DNA of 64,000 bases from Gautieria morchelliformis (GCA_015179125.1 WHVA01000344.1:61909-125908); one strand, 5' to 3'. Shown: positions 1-12,099, counted from the first letter of the stretch. Notes: generated from the letters alone by a model not told the origin. Numbers and translations: made by a program.

Positions 1-1612
1 TGTAATGGAGACCGGGCACCTGACTGTACCCTTTAGCGACAATTCGAACCTTGCGCTTAGTAATCTTGTTATCATGACGCGTCGTACGCAACCCTGTGCC
101 AGTCTTGAGCACCTGCGTATTTGGTGGAGGGGTTTCAGGTGCGCTAAACACTTCATGGTCTATCATATTTTGCCACTCAGCTTGCCATGCACGTTCCCAT
201 GCTTCTCCCTCTTCTCCAGGTAAGTTCAACGCGTCGTGTATACTCATTGGTTCTCCTATAATGTTGGCTGACATCATTATAGAATCTTCGAATTGTTCAT
301 CGCCTGCTACTAAGGACTGGACCGCTCCACGCTGCTTCCCAGACCGCGCCGTTCCTGGTGGGAAATCAGGTAGGTTCGACACTAATGTTGATTGCTTCTG
401 CTCAGACTGATCCGGGGTTACTTCCTCAATCGTGGCATGGCCCTGATCTTCAGGACCGTATTCGACGCGAGGGGGACGCACTGGGATGCGTATGAAAAGC
501 CGTGGGGTTGCTTTGGGAGCCACAACAGGTGCGTTAGCGGTTTTCGCTACATTTCGTCGTTCGTTAACGTTGCGAGGCGCGTCATCCTCACCGTACAACG
601 TGGGTGTAGCAGGTGCTACGGCTTCCTCATGGAAGAACACGTCTCTAGCCTTCTCCTTGACCCTGGATACCAAATGAGGTACCCAGACGGATAAGGCTCG
701 TATCCTACCATATACCCCATACGTGAGCGATTTTCCCATTTCTTTCATTTTTCTTTTGGGACTGTGACACTGACAGGACAGCCAAAGACCTTGATATGGG
801 TGAGGTCTGGCTTCTGTCCAGTAATACGCTCAAGAGGCGTGACCCCATTATTTGCCCGAGCTGGCGATCTGTTGCGAAGGTATGACATCGTTTTGACAGC
901 TACTGACCACAGATATTTTGGCAGCTTGGACGCATAAAGCATAGCACGCGCCCCCTCTGTGATCGTACGGATCGCTCTCTCGGCGACTCCGTTTTGTTCA
1001 TGAGTGTACGGGACGGACGTGTACAAGGTGATTCCCTTCTCTTTGATGAATCGGTTCATGTCTGAATTGACAAATTCTGTCCCATTATCTGCCATGAAAC
1101 TTCGAACCTTCGCTCTCTATCCGGTCTCGAACACGCGAACAAAATCACGGATCTTGGACACTACTTCGAACTTCAGGGTGAGTGCTTCCACCCATATTCC
1201 ACGGGAGTAATCATCAACGATGATGAGGAAGTATTTCTTTCCATCAAAGCTCGTTGTTTCCATGGGACCAGCAAGATCCATATGTACTAATTCTCCAATG
1301 TGAGTAGCACGAGTTCTTCCGAGTTTAAACGGCAACTTATGCTGTTTTCCATGGATGCAAGCTAAACAGTCAGCACTTCCGACTGTATCTTCCTCAATTT
1401 CGATACCCGTGGCATGATTCCGAGCCAAAGTACGTACGTCGGCAACATTCAAATGACCTAGACGCTGATGCCAACGCATGACATCATTGTCGGCCTTCGC
1501 TGTATACGCAATATAGGTCTGATCCTCCAGATCCTCGGCCGTAGGCTCATGCACGGCGTTTATGATCGGGAGAGGGGAGCTTGGCTGCACAATCGAGAAA
1601 CTTGCAGGGTAA
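1..1612 (-). pseudogene. copia integrase and N-terminal RT of copy 1
   Basis: The zinc-binding integrase start is visible as WHQRLGHL (about 1455-1478) and CLACIHGK (about 1349-1372). The integrase core follows with MDLAGP (first Asp), ADNGTEF (second Asp, near 1085) and AERAIRT (Glu, near 985). A TAG at 1117-1119 interrupts the core and a TGA at 743-745, compatible with a CGA to TGA change, ends the next open stretch. After a frameshift near 655-665 the frame is open to position 1 and reaches the RT start, with WQNMIDHEVF and KVRIVAKGYSQVPG. No functional product is expected. Confidence 0.9.
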
Positions 1613-1928
1613 TGTCAGGGTTCACGTGTTTCCTTCCACAAGTCTCTATTTCCTTCCATGAGTTTCCGTCACCTTCCGTCAGTTTCCATAACCTTCCGTC
1701 ACCTTCTGTCACATGTCACTTTCCGTCACTTTCCGTAACCTTCTACAAGTTTCCATCTCCCCTATTATGTAAGCCTTGCCAGCGCTATAAGACTGTAGCC
1801 CGTGTGGTGGCGTTTCCTCAGCTTGATCTCTGAGGATACCCACTACACAGTTGGTCATTGTCCTAGTATCGGCTCTTATCTCTTTGAGTATCTTTGGTTG
1901 TGGCTTCGTCATTAGTGTTGCCCTCACA
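1613..1928. mobile_element. solo LTR inserted into copia copy 1
   Basis: A 316 bp block begins TGTCAGGG and ends CCCTCACA (imperfect inverted termini, TG...CA) and is flanked on both sides by the same 5 bp, GGTAA (1608-1612 and 1929-1933). Removing the block plus one target copy restores the open frame of the surrounding copia polyprotein, which proves insertion. About 120 bp inside it is a degenerate array of CCTTCCGTCA-like units. No matching full element is present in this window, so whether it is a copia or gypsy LTR is open. Confidence 0.88.
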
Positions 1929-3267
1929 GGTAAGTATTACCCTGCTCATGGATGTCTGCTAATAACCGATCAGCAGGATCCTTCAAAATGCCGCCGGTCC
2001 TATGCAAATGGACCGTAAAACCATCCTTGATCAATTGACCTGGGGAAAATAAATGTGTATGGATATCTGGCGCCCATTGAACATGTGGTACGTCAACGAT
2101 ATATGATCCTTTGTCACCACTGACGTTTATTTTGATTATTCCCATCCCTCTGGAGGTTACTTCACCCCCGTTCGCCACTGTAAATGCTTTGGGATGGGGA
2201 AATGGCTCGAAGCTGTGTAAGTCCTCTATCCTGGGCACAAAATTGCCTGATGCTGCCATGTCTATAAAATATCGCCTCGTGACAGGGCTCTCTCCCATAA
2301 ACATCGAGGTCTCAATCGTAGAGAATAGACCTCTCGTGGTTGTAGAGCCAGAGGCTTTATTTTTGTCTTGATCGCTGGACTGTGAGTCCTTCTTTGTATC
2401 CTGTTGCAAACCGCCGTCCCTCTTTTTCTTCGGAGAGGAACAATTTTTGGAGAAATGACCTTGACCTCCACAGTTATAACATTTGCCGGAGCGTCCCGAG
2501 GACTTCTTCGGTGTGCTCCCCTTCGCACCCTGCGAGGTGCCTTGTGAGGCCCCCTGCAAAGTTGAAGCTGAGGTCGATCCAGGTTTCTGCTGTTTCTTCT
2601 TCGCTACAGCAAATGCCGAGCCTTCTGTGGCGGTGCACAAACCCTTCCTTATCTCCCCCTGACGCAGATTACTAACCAATTCTGCCACTGTGTCGTGATC
2701 CCAGTCGATGGTGTTGGTAACTGCGTCAAACTCCTCAAGGAGTGTGTTGACAAAGAAGCTAAGATAGAGCGGCTCCGGAACAGGATGGCCTGCTTCTATA
2801 AGCCTCAACCGTAGTGAGTCCATCCTAGCTTTATGCTCCATGATTCCAGAACCGTCGTAATGAATGTGAGTGATCTCTCCGAGCAGCGACGCTCTCGTAT
2901 TTGCTAAATGATTGCCATACACTGTATGCAGTGTGTTCCAGGCCAAACATGGGTCGCAATTATCACGAATCGCCGTCCGTTGCTGTTCTTCAAGACGCAG
3001 ATCAATTTCTGTGTACGCACGCTCCATCCGGAGCGTCCAAGCTTCTTCTAGCTCTAGCTCCTCATCAGTAGGAGCTTTCGAATCAGCTCGTGTCGGACTT
3101 GGAACTCTTCCCATCACGACCTCCCACTGGTTGAGGGATCGCAACATCGACTCCATGCTTGCGCTCCATGAAAAGTAATTGTCATGGTGCAACTATGGGA
3201 ACACCGAATAGGCAGTACCAGTACTTGACTGGTAATTATTCATTTTCTCGAGAGGCGTAGCTGGCAT
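1929..3267 (-). pseudogene. copia Gag and protease part of copy 1
   Basis: Encodes the RNA-binding capsid polyprotein. I place the original start at 3267 (ATG), because the 24 codons upstream of the TAG at 3193-3195 are open and the stop falls just before the conserved N-terminal motif HDNYFSWSASME of copia Gag. A CCHC zinc knuckle (CYNCGGQGHFSKNC) lies at about 2440-2482. The aspartic protease motif expected as D-S/T-G reads FIDMAASG at about 2247-2275, so the catalytic triplet is lost. The reading frame runs directly into the solo LTR, where it stops at 1924-1926; past the insertion it continues in the same frame. Confidence 0.88.
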
Positions 3268-3311
3268 TGTCACAGTAGATTATGTGTTCAGAAGGTAGGG
3301 CCGGGGCCCAT

Positions 3312-3464
3312 AACCTAAAGACAGTTGTAAATTCCCAGTGGCAGCGAAAGACACTAGATAGTTATACACTACCTAAAGACAGTTGTAAACTACAAGCTAT
3401 AGTTAGCTTTGATACTCGTTACACAAACTATGTACTTACTTCCCAGTGGCAGCGAAAGACACTG
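3312..3464. repeat. direct repeats in the leader/LTR region of copia copy 1
   Basis: Two words recur: CCTAAAGACAGTTGTAAA (near 3314 and 3371) and CCCAGTGGCAGCGAAAGACA (near 3332 and 3442). They sit immediately 5' of the gag start on the minus strand, where the LTR end and primer binding site are expected. Their role is unknown; they may be duplicated LTR/leader sequence. Confidence 0.55.
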
Positions 3465-3599
3465 GGAAGACTATGCTACTATACATTCGCGCATACTTAT
3501 ACGCGCGTCTCAGAATGAGTAAGAATCAAGCACGAACCATTTCCTAGTTAAGCTTCGGACTACGCCGAACTACTCGACGCTCGTTTCCTAACAATTACA

Positions 3600-4165
3600 G
3601 CTACAACAGGCCATTCTACCGTTGGTATGCCACGCAAGCCGGCCTTGCTGTTAAATTTCACAGATACAGAGAGGGGTTTCACGAAGGACACAAATTTGAA
3701 GTGAATTTGGTCATGAAATCGTGTCTGAACTCCCGAGTTCACGTTCGAATTCACACCGATTTCGTGACCGAATTCACGTCGAATTCGCCTTCGTGAAACG
3801 CCCTAATGACACACGTACCATTCATCGTTAGCAAATCTTGCCAACTGTACAGGACGGGTTGAAATCGATGACAACCGTCCCAACCTCTCCTGCGACCGCG
3901 ACCGAAGCCTCAAGTCCACGAGTTCCGCTTGAAATGACCCCTTCCGATTCCTCCCTCGCACTGCAGACACCAACACCCGCACCTCGAGCGGGCAAGGTGG
4001 TGACCAAACAGATGTGGCCTCTAACTGAGACCGCTGACAAGAACGCGCCTCTGCAAAAGAGGTCCCTACATGTCACTGAATCAACTGAACGCGCGTCGAC
4101 TTCGAGTTAAGAATGGGAGCGACGGCTTATGTGCCACTTCAAACTTTTTCATTATTTCTTTCATC
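3600..4165. other. no gene recognised
   Basis: Short open frames occur on both strands but none shows domain similarity, a convincing start context or splice structure. The stretch 3715-3795 has repeated GAATTCAC-type words. I make no functional call. Confidence 0.4.
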
Positions 4166-4770
4166 TAAGATAGGGGACACCAGGAACCAACCACCCTTTA
4201 TGTAAGTGAGCAAGCCAGTAGCAGCCGCCTTCCGACATCCTCAATTCCACCCACATACATTAAGTTCTGACTTATTTGAGTCCTAAGAGTTTCTCTCAAT
4301 ATGTCTAGTTTGAATTTGTAGGAAAGAGTTTAGCTAAATAATGCAGGGTAGCTGAGTTATATACTCTTGAAGTGCAGACTAAGAATTTTTTCCAAATACT
4401 TTATTTTGTGTTTTGGAACGGACACATTTTGTATTTTCCAACCGCAACATTTGGCGCGTCACGTGTCATGCTTTGTCAGCTTTCTCAGCGCTTGGACGTT
4501 GGCGCTCAGTGACGGATGGCCATTCTGGGAGGTCACGTGCCACGTGACACAGCGAATTGGTCAAACATGGGCAGAGTCCCTTGCCCAGTAAGATATTAGC
4601 AAGTCAATCAAAAGTATAGTAATTAGATACAAAATTTGCACTTCTCTATATCAAAATTGAATTATCTGGCACACTTTTTGAAAAATTGAGATCCGAGTTC
4701 GATTTGCGCGTCACGTGATCTAGGCGCTAGCTTACGTCAGGGTGGTTGGTTCCTGGTGTCCCCTATCTTA
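4166..4770. mobile_element. 605 bp non-autonomous DNA transposon (MITE-like) with about 35 bp TIRs
   Basis: The two ends are inverted copies: both start TAAGATAGGGGACACCAGG and the match continues through the next ACCAACCACCC before diverging. The outermost TA on each side could be a TA target duplication, giving element ends AGATAGGGG...CCCCTATCT, as in Tc1/mariner-derived MITEs. There is no transposase inside. The interior is AT-rich and contains several CACGTG words. Family assignment rests only on the TA flanks and TIRs. Confidence 0.8.
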
Positions 4771-4925
4771 TGAAATGCAACGCCGGATTCAACTCCGGAC
4801 CGATGGGTGTCAACAACTGAGGTATCGCATATGACATGTAACGAGTACTTTGGTATATAACATTGCCATGGCTTATAAAGCTAGTCATTCCTGTAAAGGA
4901 GTCGGGGACTGGCGCTAAAGCGCCG

Positions 4926-6233
4926 CTACAGGATCGATCGCGCCCGAGGATACTCTTCGCAGAAAAAAACCACAGGCACACCTCGCTTGTCTAACATTGG
5001 ATGCACGTTAAGCACTTGCTCAACCTCACTATAGTACCTCAGGTAGCCCACCAACACTTTTATGTGCAGCTCCTCCAGTTTCCGAAACTTTTCTGCAAGA
5101 ATGCAGTCTACTTGGCTCCACCCAGCAGCTGAGCTCACCTCTTCAAACGTTTCAGGGTCAACAATTATCACTTGGAGAACGATCTGTTCTATTTTGTTAG
5201 AAGCATCAAAATTAGAAAGGAACCGTAGAAGCCAGGCCACCCCGAGTCCCGAGTCCGTTGTGCCGACTCCTTCCTCAATAGTGAAATTGGTCAAAGCAAG
5301 GAAGCGAATACTCGAATTATATTCCAGTTTGATGTCGAATGCTGGCTTTAGCTCTAGAAATGCCAACCTATAAAGTTAAACAAGTATATTTGAGTTCAAC
5401 GTAGGTGGTCACTCACCCGGCCGACCATCATCACATAGCGGATATGGCACCTCGAATTCGACTTGTTTGAGTGAGTCGCCAATGGTGCGAAACAGGCGGT
5501 TTAAAGCTTCCTCGTCCTTCCTGTCGAGATATTTTAGGTGCAAATTCTGTATGTGCGATATCTCAAAAGGCGATCGAGGCCCAAGAAACCAGTCAACGCA
5601 TGGGCCAAAGCCTTCAACTTCCTCCGCAAATTCTAAATTCAGGTGAGAAAGGTAACTCCGCTCCCGTGGTTCATCATCCTCTTGATCTCCTCGCGTAACG
5701 AGGTCCTGAAGCTGCCACGATGGCAAAATGACACAAGTTCACGATAAACCCATCAGACTTTCAGCGTAACATGCAAGGCTCACGAGGTCGACGTCCCCAG
5801 AGTCACCAATACGGAATGTTAGGGACGTGAGCGTGGGTAGCCGGAGTACCCATCGAAGCGATTGGCGGAGATCTACCGTCAATTTATCCATTTCCAGATT
5901 GCATAGCTCTATGCTCCGGAGCTTGCTGAGCTTGCATAACACCGCCGCGGGGAGTGATTGACCCCCTTCTCTGGCCTGCCAAAATTCTGCATCCACACAC
6001 ACCTCCAACTCTAGGATGTAATTGACAAGATGAGGAGAGTTGAGTAAAGCTTGAGCCAGTTGCTCGCAGTCATCCTCGTCCAGAGCAAAAGTTACCCGCC
6101 GGAAAAGATGACGTTGGCTCGAGGGAAGCCATGAGCGGCAAACCAGCGAACATGCGAGTAAAGCACCATGGTCCTCATGGAGGTTATCGGTAACAGCATC
6201 GATCAGCTCTTGTGGTAGCCTACTGGCCCCCAT
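4926..6233 (-). pseudogene. F-box protein, tandem copy 1 (nonsense mutation)
   Basis: F-box proteins recruit substrates to SCF ubiquitin ligases. Starting at 6233 (MGASRLPQELIDAV) the N-terminus shows an F-box: LPxELIDxV, ALLACSLVCRSWL, RHLFRRVTF; leucine-rich sequence follows. A TGA at 5739-5741 interrupts the frame where the neighbouring copy has AGA (Arg), and the frame is open again downstream. One intron is supported at 5354-5416 (63 bp, GTGAGT...TTTCTAG); the nearer TATAG acceptor would break the frame, and the duplicate has the same 63 bp intron. The end is at 4926. It may be a pseudogene or a shortened F-box protein. Confidence 0.8.
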
Positions 6234-6711
6234 GCTCGTGTATAGACTGCAGTAGTGACGATAGTGGGAGGACAAATCGATAATGGGGGCTTGGCGCCGT
6301 CGTCGAAACAAATGACACGTGGTGACGGTCAACACAGAATCGTCGCCAAGTGCCTCGTCCAAGACTTCGCAGTGCGCTCGATTGCACCAAGGGCCAGAAG
6401 GCTGCAGATCGACCAGAATGTAGATGCGAGCCGGCTTCACCTCCAGTGGCAAGAGGTCTCTGTTCACAGCGAGCCCTATATGCTCGTCAAGTCTACAGGT
6501 CATTATGTAGAATTGAACAAAGGGAGATGTACAAGGGAAAGGGGACGTACAAGGAGGGAGCCAAAATATTAATAAGCTTTCCTCGTTAATATCTTAGCTG
6601 TCAACTAGCTGATATCAGTCAAGAACAGAACGAAACTAAATGATGTTTGATGTTGGAGTGTTATGTAAGCCGAGTGATGCGAGGCAAACTGTATTGAACG
6701 CAGAGCCGACT

Positions 6712-6733
6712 GAGAGAGAGAGAGAGAGAGAGA
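6712..6733. repeat. (GA)11 microsatellite
   Basis: Uninterrupted GA dinucleotide run between the two F-box copies, upstream of copy 1's duplicate block boundary. Confidence 0.95.
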
Positions 6734-6877
6734 AAATCAATTATAGTGCTCGAAGCGCTGAGCGCTTATGGTGCAGTTTATCTACATGATATAGTAGCTT
6801 CCCTCCCGTGATAATAGTGGGAATAGACCTCACTCGAGATTCGAGAGTACGCTAGGGTGGAGCTTACACATATGTAT

Positions 6878-8175
6878 CTACTGCATGGGACGTTCTTCGC
6901 ACCAAACATCCACAGGCACACCCCGCTTTACTAACAATGGAAGCGCGTCAAGCATACACTGCCCAAACCCACTATACACCTCCGGGTCCGTGGAGGCCAC
7001 CAAAAGCTCCATGTCCAGCTGCTCCAGTTTTAGAAACTTTCCTGCGAGAATGCAGTCAATTTGGCCCCAACCAGCAGCTGAGTACGCCTCCTCAAACGTA
7101 TCAGTATCAAATACCACTTCGAGTTCGATCAGTTCTAATTTGTTAGAAGTGTCAATATTAGAAAGGAACCGTTGAAGCCAGGCCGTCCCGAACGACCCCG
7201 AGTCCGCTGTGCCGACTTCCTCAATATTGATATTGGTCAAAGATAGGAAGCGAATATTCGAATTATATTCCAGTTTGATGTCGAACCCTAACCCTAGATC
7301 TAGAAACGCCGACCTATAAAGTTAAACAAATATATTTGAGTTCAAAATAGGTGGTCACTCACTCGGCCAACTGATTGGATCTGGCACGTAGAATTCCACT
7401 TGTATGAGTGAGCTACCAATGGTGCGAAGCAGGCGGTTTAAAGCTTTCTCGTCCTTGTCCTTGAGGAGATCTACGCGCAAATTCTGTATGTGCGATATCT
7501 CAAAAGGCGATCGAGGCCCAAGAAACCAGTCAACGTATAGGTCAAGGTTGCCTTCCATCGCCAATTCTAAATTCAGGTGAGAAAGGTAACTCCGCTCCCA
7601 TGGTTCATCATCCTCTTGATCTCCTCGCGTCAAGAGGTCCTGAAGCTGCCACGACGGCAAAATGACACAAGTTCTCAATATACCCATTAGACTTTCAGCG
7701 TGACATGCAAGGCTCACGAAGCTCGACCAATACAGTGCGTTAGGGACGTGAGCGAGGGTAGCAGGAGTATCCATCGAAGCGATTGGCAGAGATCTACTGT
7801 CAATTTACCCATTTCCAGATTGCATAGCTGTATGCTCTGGAGCTCGCTGAGCTTGCGTAACGCCGCCGCGGAGAGTGATTGATCTGGAGGCCTATAAACA
7901 ATTGCCCGTTCCGTGGTCCCACATTGGTCTGCACGCACGCGCACCTCCAGCTCTCGAATGTAATTGGGAAGGTGAGGAGAATCGAGTAAAACTTGAGACA
8001 GCTGCTCGCAGTCATCCTCGTCCAGAGCAAAAGTTACCCTCCGGAAAAGATGCCGTTGGCTCGAGAGAAGCCATGAGCGGCAAACTAGCGAACACGCAAG
8101 TAAAGCACCATGGTCCTCATGGAGGTTATCGGTAATAGCATCGATCAGCTCTCGTGGTAGCCTACTGGCCCCCAT
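6878..8175 (-). pseudogene. F-box protein, tandem copy 2 (13 bp deletion)
   Basis: This is a near duplicate of the gene at 4926-6233 with the same F-box start (MGASRLPRELIDAI at 8175), the same leucine-rich tail and the same 63 bp intron (7300-7362). At about 7720-7735 it lacks 13 bp present in copy 1, which shifts the frame. It retains the AGA codon at the place where copy 1 has a stop. The two copies therefore carry complementary lesions, and neither encodes the full protein unless the truncated F-box half is functional. Confidence 0.8.
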
Positions 8176-8604
8176 GCTCGTGTATAGACTGCAGTAGTGA
8201 CGATGGTGGGAGGATAATCGATAATGGGGGCTTGGTGCCGTCGTCGAAACAAATGACACGTTGTCAGGTGCCCCGTCCAAGACTTCACAGTGCGCTCGAT
8301 CGCAGCCAGATTCAGAGGGCGGCAGATCCACAAGAATGTAGATATGAGCCCGGCTTCACCTCCAATGGCAAGAGCTGTATGATATCTGACGATTTGTCAG
8401 TTCCCAGTGGGGCCTTATATGCTCGTCAAGTCTACACGTGTGATGTTATGGTCATTGTGTAGAACTGAAGAAGGGAGACGTACAAAACGGGGGAGCCAAA
8501 ATATTCATGAGCTTTGCTCGCCAATATCTCAGCTGATCACCTAGCTGGTACCAGTCAAGAGCAGAACGAAACCAAAAAAGTGTGCTGGAGTGTTATGTAA
8601 TCCC

Positions 8605-9375
8605 AGTCAAACTCCGTCAAAACATTTCTTGATTTCATTCCTACTCTTACGGTCGCCCAATCTAGGGATCTGACTGTGCTGTAAATTACGGTAATGGGAA
8701 GTCGGTGTTAGGTATGTACTTACCTGTAAATACCACAGTTATTCAGTTAGCCCCGGCGTTCATTAACATTGTCCGCCCGAGCGTAAGCACTCCACAATCG
8801 TTGCAGTTCTTCGTCGCATCATCATGAAGTCTCAGCAAGCAGCTCCTGGACGCCTGCAAGCCCGCACCTCCCCCCTTCCCCAATGTCGTGGTACCGATGC
8901 GATATCATGAATTATATCGTCTGGCCTGCGAGCTTGCTTATGGCGCTTTCGCGCTCACAGAAGACATCCTGAGCGAAAGTGACGTCCTTGCAACAATCGC
9001 CGCTTTCACTTCCCCCAGAAACCCCGGCAATAGCATAAGCTCACGGCCTACAACATGTGACACGCCAAAGTCAGCCCACCCACGCTCAAAGTTGCACTCC
9101 CAGTCCCATTTCAAGAGGTATCTTCAAGTTGAGCGTCAGTCATTCGGGCAAAGATGTTCTTTTCGACTGAAACTACGATCTCAAAGCTTCGGTCACTGTA
9201 ACGGGAAAGGAAACGCGCTTGCCTTGGGTCCTTCTCTTCAGTACACCATGAAACTAATCCATCGAGCAATGGGAGGAATACCCCTCGCCGACGCTTCGCA
9301 CGAACCCCTACACCTCGTAGATTGGGTACACCTCGGCTTGTGGCGAACATGACATTGACGTTTTACTTCGTTAGT
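8605..9375. other. no gene recognised
   Basis: An open frame at 8888-9352 (154 codons, plus strand) has no recognisable domain, signal peptide or homologue here, and no splice evidence. I leave it unassigned. Confidence 0.35.
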
Positions 9376-9379
9376 GACC

Positions 9380-12090
9380 AGCGACTGGGAAATGGGTGAA
9401 CCTGGGCATTAGCACCATGGAATGGATATCCAGACTCATGCCTGCACTCCGATCGCTGGAGCCAACAACCAAACTAGACGCCACGAATGATCGCTCGTTT
9501 GCATGTCGATTCGAGGAAGAGTGGGGGTAGCAAGGGGTGCTCTGGTCAGTTGATACGCTGGTCGTGACGTCACAACGTCGAGTCGGAATTGGTGCCGTAG
9601 AACGGTGCAAGGTCTAGATGCTCAAAGTCGGACGAGTATTCCAGAACGGTCAGACATCTTACAGAATGCCACGCGACGTAGAGTGGAACGGGGATCTTGT
9701 ATAATGATGATGAACACGGAATTCATCGATGACACTTACAGCTCCACATGCGCCGCTGATCAATGTTTCGCGGCCAAAACTCAAGATTCAAAGGTCAAAC
9801 GCAAGTCATATTACAGACCAGCAACTCTCAAACCTCCCAAGGCTGTAAGTATCGCAGAGATAACGTGGGATTGGTCTTCACGGGACAAGCGTGAATATTC
9901 GCGTTCGAGACAAGCCAACCTCGAATCACACACCTAAATGCTAGCAAACTTCAAGTTTTAAAAACGCAAGGCTACAAGATTGACAGATGTATTCGTCGTG
10001 CGGGGAGGAATGACAGGAAGTCAATATGGACGAAATGTGCTCATGGTCAATACAAGCGAGCCGCAAAGCGCAAAGGGTACGCACAGTACTTAAGAGACTA
10101 GCGAGTCTCAAATTTAGAAGAAAGCAAGATTACGAGCTTGACAGATAATTCAGGCGGGCACGCCTTGGAGAATCAAGACGGAAGTCAAATATGGATAGCA
10201 ACAATGGATGGCAACATGGGCCAAGCAGTAGAATACCATAGTGGATCTTGGCGTGGGGCATAGGCAATCTTGATCCTCTGCAGGAATGACGTGTTAGCGA
10301 TTAGTAGGTTTGCTGAGGCGGGCCATCAAGAGCGTCTGAAGGGAAGATGAGGAGTAAATTCCATAGAATCCCGGCAAGTAAGAGCAAGATGGAAGTTCTG
10401 TACAGACGATCCCACGCCAGAGGAAGAAGGTAATGGCGGAAGCGCGCGCGTAGGTGACTCGATCAACTTTAGGCCACGCTAGAAACCATGGCCATGTCCG
10501 GCTCACACACCATCGTCTGAAGGCCTCCACCCAGTGGAGCAAGGGTAGCACTATCTTAGGGGCTGCCAAGGGAAACCCAAGGGTCGACGATACACTCACC
10601 AGCGGGTTGATACGGAGTCGACAGCGAACGGACTTCAATTAGGTCTCAAAGCCAACCGTGTGTGATACCACAGCATAGTACCTTATCTGCGTCGCCCTCG
10701 TATGATCTACGGATGGTTACTTTCGGTATCGCGTTGCACCAGCTGTCCCTCCTGGCTTTCAAGATCGACAGGACATTGTAGATAGTACGAACCACCGAGG
10801 AAGTGAAGCGGCGCCGTGATACATGTAGATGTAGACAGCACCAGCAGGACAGGCGCTATGGGAAGGACTGGGACGGTTGTGAGTGCTTGACGATCCTACA
10901 GAAGATTTGATTGCTGAGATAGCTGGGATGCAGTTAGTTCGTGAATGGTGACACGGGGCCCTCCAAGTACGACCTTTTGTGTGTCTTGCAGGACAACAAT
11001 ACGCTGTGAGATCAATCAGTGTGTCATTATCCCCCACAAGCTGAAATCTCTTCAGCATTAGCTTGTATGGGACGTTACCGAGATCCCCTCCTCGACAACT
11101 AGGCGATACCCATTCTAATAGTGCCCCAACTATTCATTCGGGCTACTTCCAACGTTATCTCTGTTTCTCGTCAAACTCATCTCCACAACGGCTTTATCCT
11201 TTCGTGCTCTGCGCTCGTCCAGGACTACGGCTGGGTGGTTGCTTATCGAAACACGCACACATCCCCAAAGAACCATATATAAAACACAGACGGGGCCGCT
11301 ACACGCGCAATATCTTATTATGGCACGGCCACAATCAAATCCACCTGCGGCATGGTTAAAGACGCGGCTTCTTTATGCTCTGCCTATCCCTCAGTGGCAA
11401 CAAAGCTCTTATTCAAAGTTTACGGACATATTCAGTGACTGAATAGACTCACTGAAAAAGTGCCATTGAGCTGGCTTCCCATTTCGTCCCAGCTGCCGCC
11501 GGGTGTGGGGTCGTGGCATGGTCGACCAGTCCTTCCACTCAGCGATACCCTAGCGTGCAAACCAAGCACATTCACAATAAATCGGATGTCCGCCCACAGC
11601 CGGTATGGGTCTCCTCCCAGCTTCAGAAGGTTCCATCGAGGAATTGGCAAGTGCTTCCTCCAGTGGCTCAACCAACCCTGCGAGTCTCATACCGATATGT
11701 TCACTAGTCGTCACGTTATCCATGAAGGCGGACAACAGAGGAAGAGCGCGTTGGCGCGAGCATAAAGTTTTGAGCTTGCGTTGGACGGTGGTGCTCGAGC
11801 GGAGGCGCTTTCACGCAAGGCGGGCTTTTGTCGACGGTGCCTACAGGATCGCGCACAAGGCTGGTTCTCATCTTGCGCAACAGTGCCTATGGGCTCCATC
11901 GCGCGAGAGCATTGAAACCCGTTGGTGGTCGCTTGAAGAAGCGCGCAAGCGCTGGAGGCCGCTCGTAAACGGTCGCCTGGACGCGGAGAGAACGATCTGG
12001 ATCTGTGTAAGTCTATACGCCGCTGTTCGAGTTCAGAGTTGCTCTAAGGTTGTTGTTGTTGCCTTCTCAGTAGCCCTACAGCGTATGTGT
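9380..12090 (+). repeat. dispersed multi-kilobase repeat, copy A (inverted partner at 34110-37100)
   Basis: Blocks of this region match the reverse complement of 34110-37100 in the same order: 9600-9760 with 36750-36930, 9900-10260 with 36060-36770, 10500-10530 with 35610-35640 (CACACACCATCG.CTGAAGG), 10670-11060 with 35090-35470, 11215-11280 with 34870-34930, and 11840-12010 with 34140-34310. The identity is partial, with many indels. Some blocks translate similarly in both copies (for example SRE and DAER motifs near 11885-11990 followed by a GTAAGT donor), so this may be an old gene family with many small exons or a coding transposable element. I do not recognise the protein. Confidence 0.7.
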
Positions 12091-12099
12091 TAGAAATGT

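Larger units (their letters stand above)
1..3267 (-). mobile_element. Ty1/copia retrotransposon, copy 1 (decayed, runs off left edge)
   Basis: Read on the minus strand the order is gag, zinc knuckle, protease, GAG-pre-integrase, integrase core, then the first part of reverse transcriptase, which is the Ty1/copia order. The element leaves the window at position 1 inside RT. It is dead: TAG at 3193-3195 in gag, a substituted protease active site, a solo LTR inserted at 1613-1928, TAG at 1117-1119 in integrase, TGA at 743-745, and a frameshift near 655-665. Between lesions the frame stays open, so the damage is recent relative to the age of the copy. Its 5' LTR should lie above 3267 but I could not fix its edges. 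Confidence 0.93.
4890..8600. repeat. tandem segmental duplication of about 1.7-1.9 kb
   Basis: The F-box gene and its upstream region occur twice, about 4890-6660 and 6870-8600. Homology includes the 5' non-coding part, with GGAGCCAAAATATT near 6558 and near 8495, followed by CAGTCAAGA.CAGAACGAAA and TGGAGTGTTATGTAA in both. The copies differ by scattered substitutions and small indels, so the duplication is not brand new. Confidence 0.85.

Noticed and set aside
5368..5372. TATAG as the acceptor of the F-box intron
   Set aside because: It breaks the reading frame in both F-box copies; the TTTCTAG 14 bases further keeps it in both.
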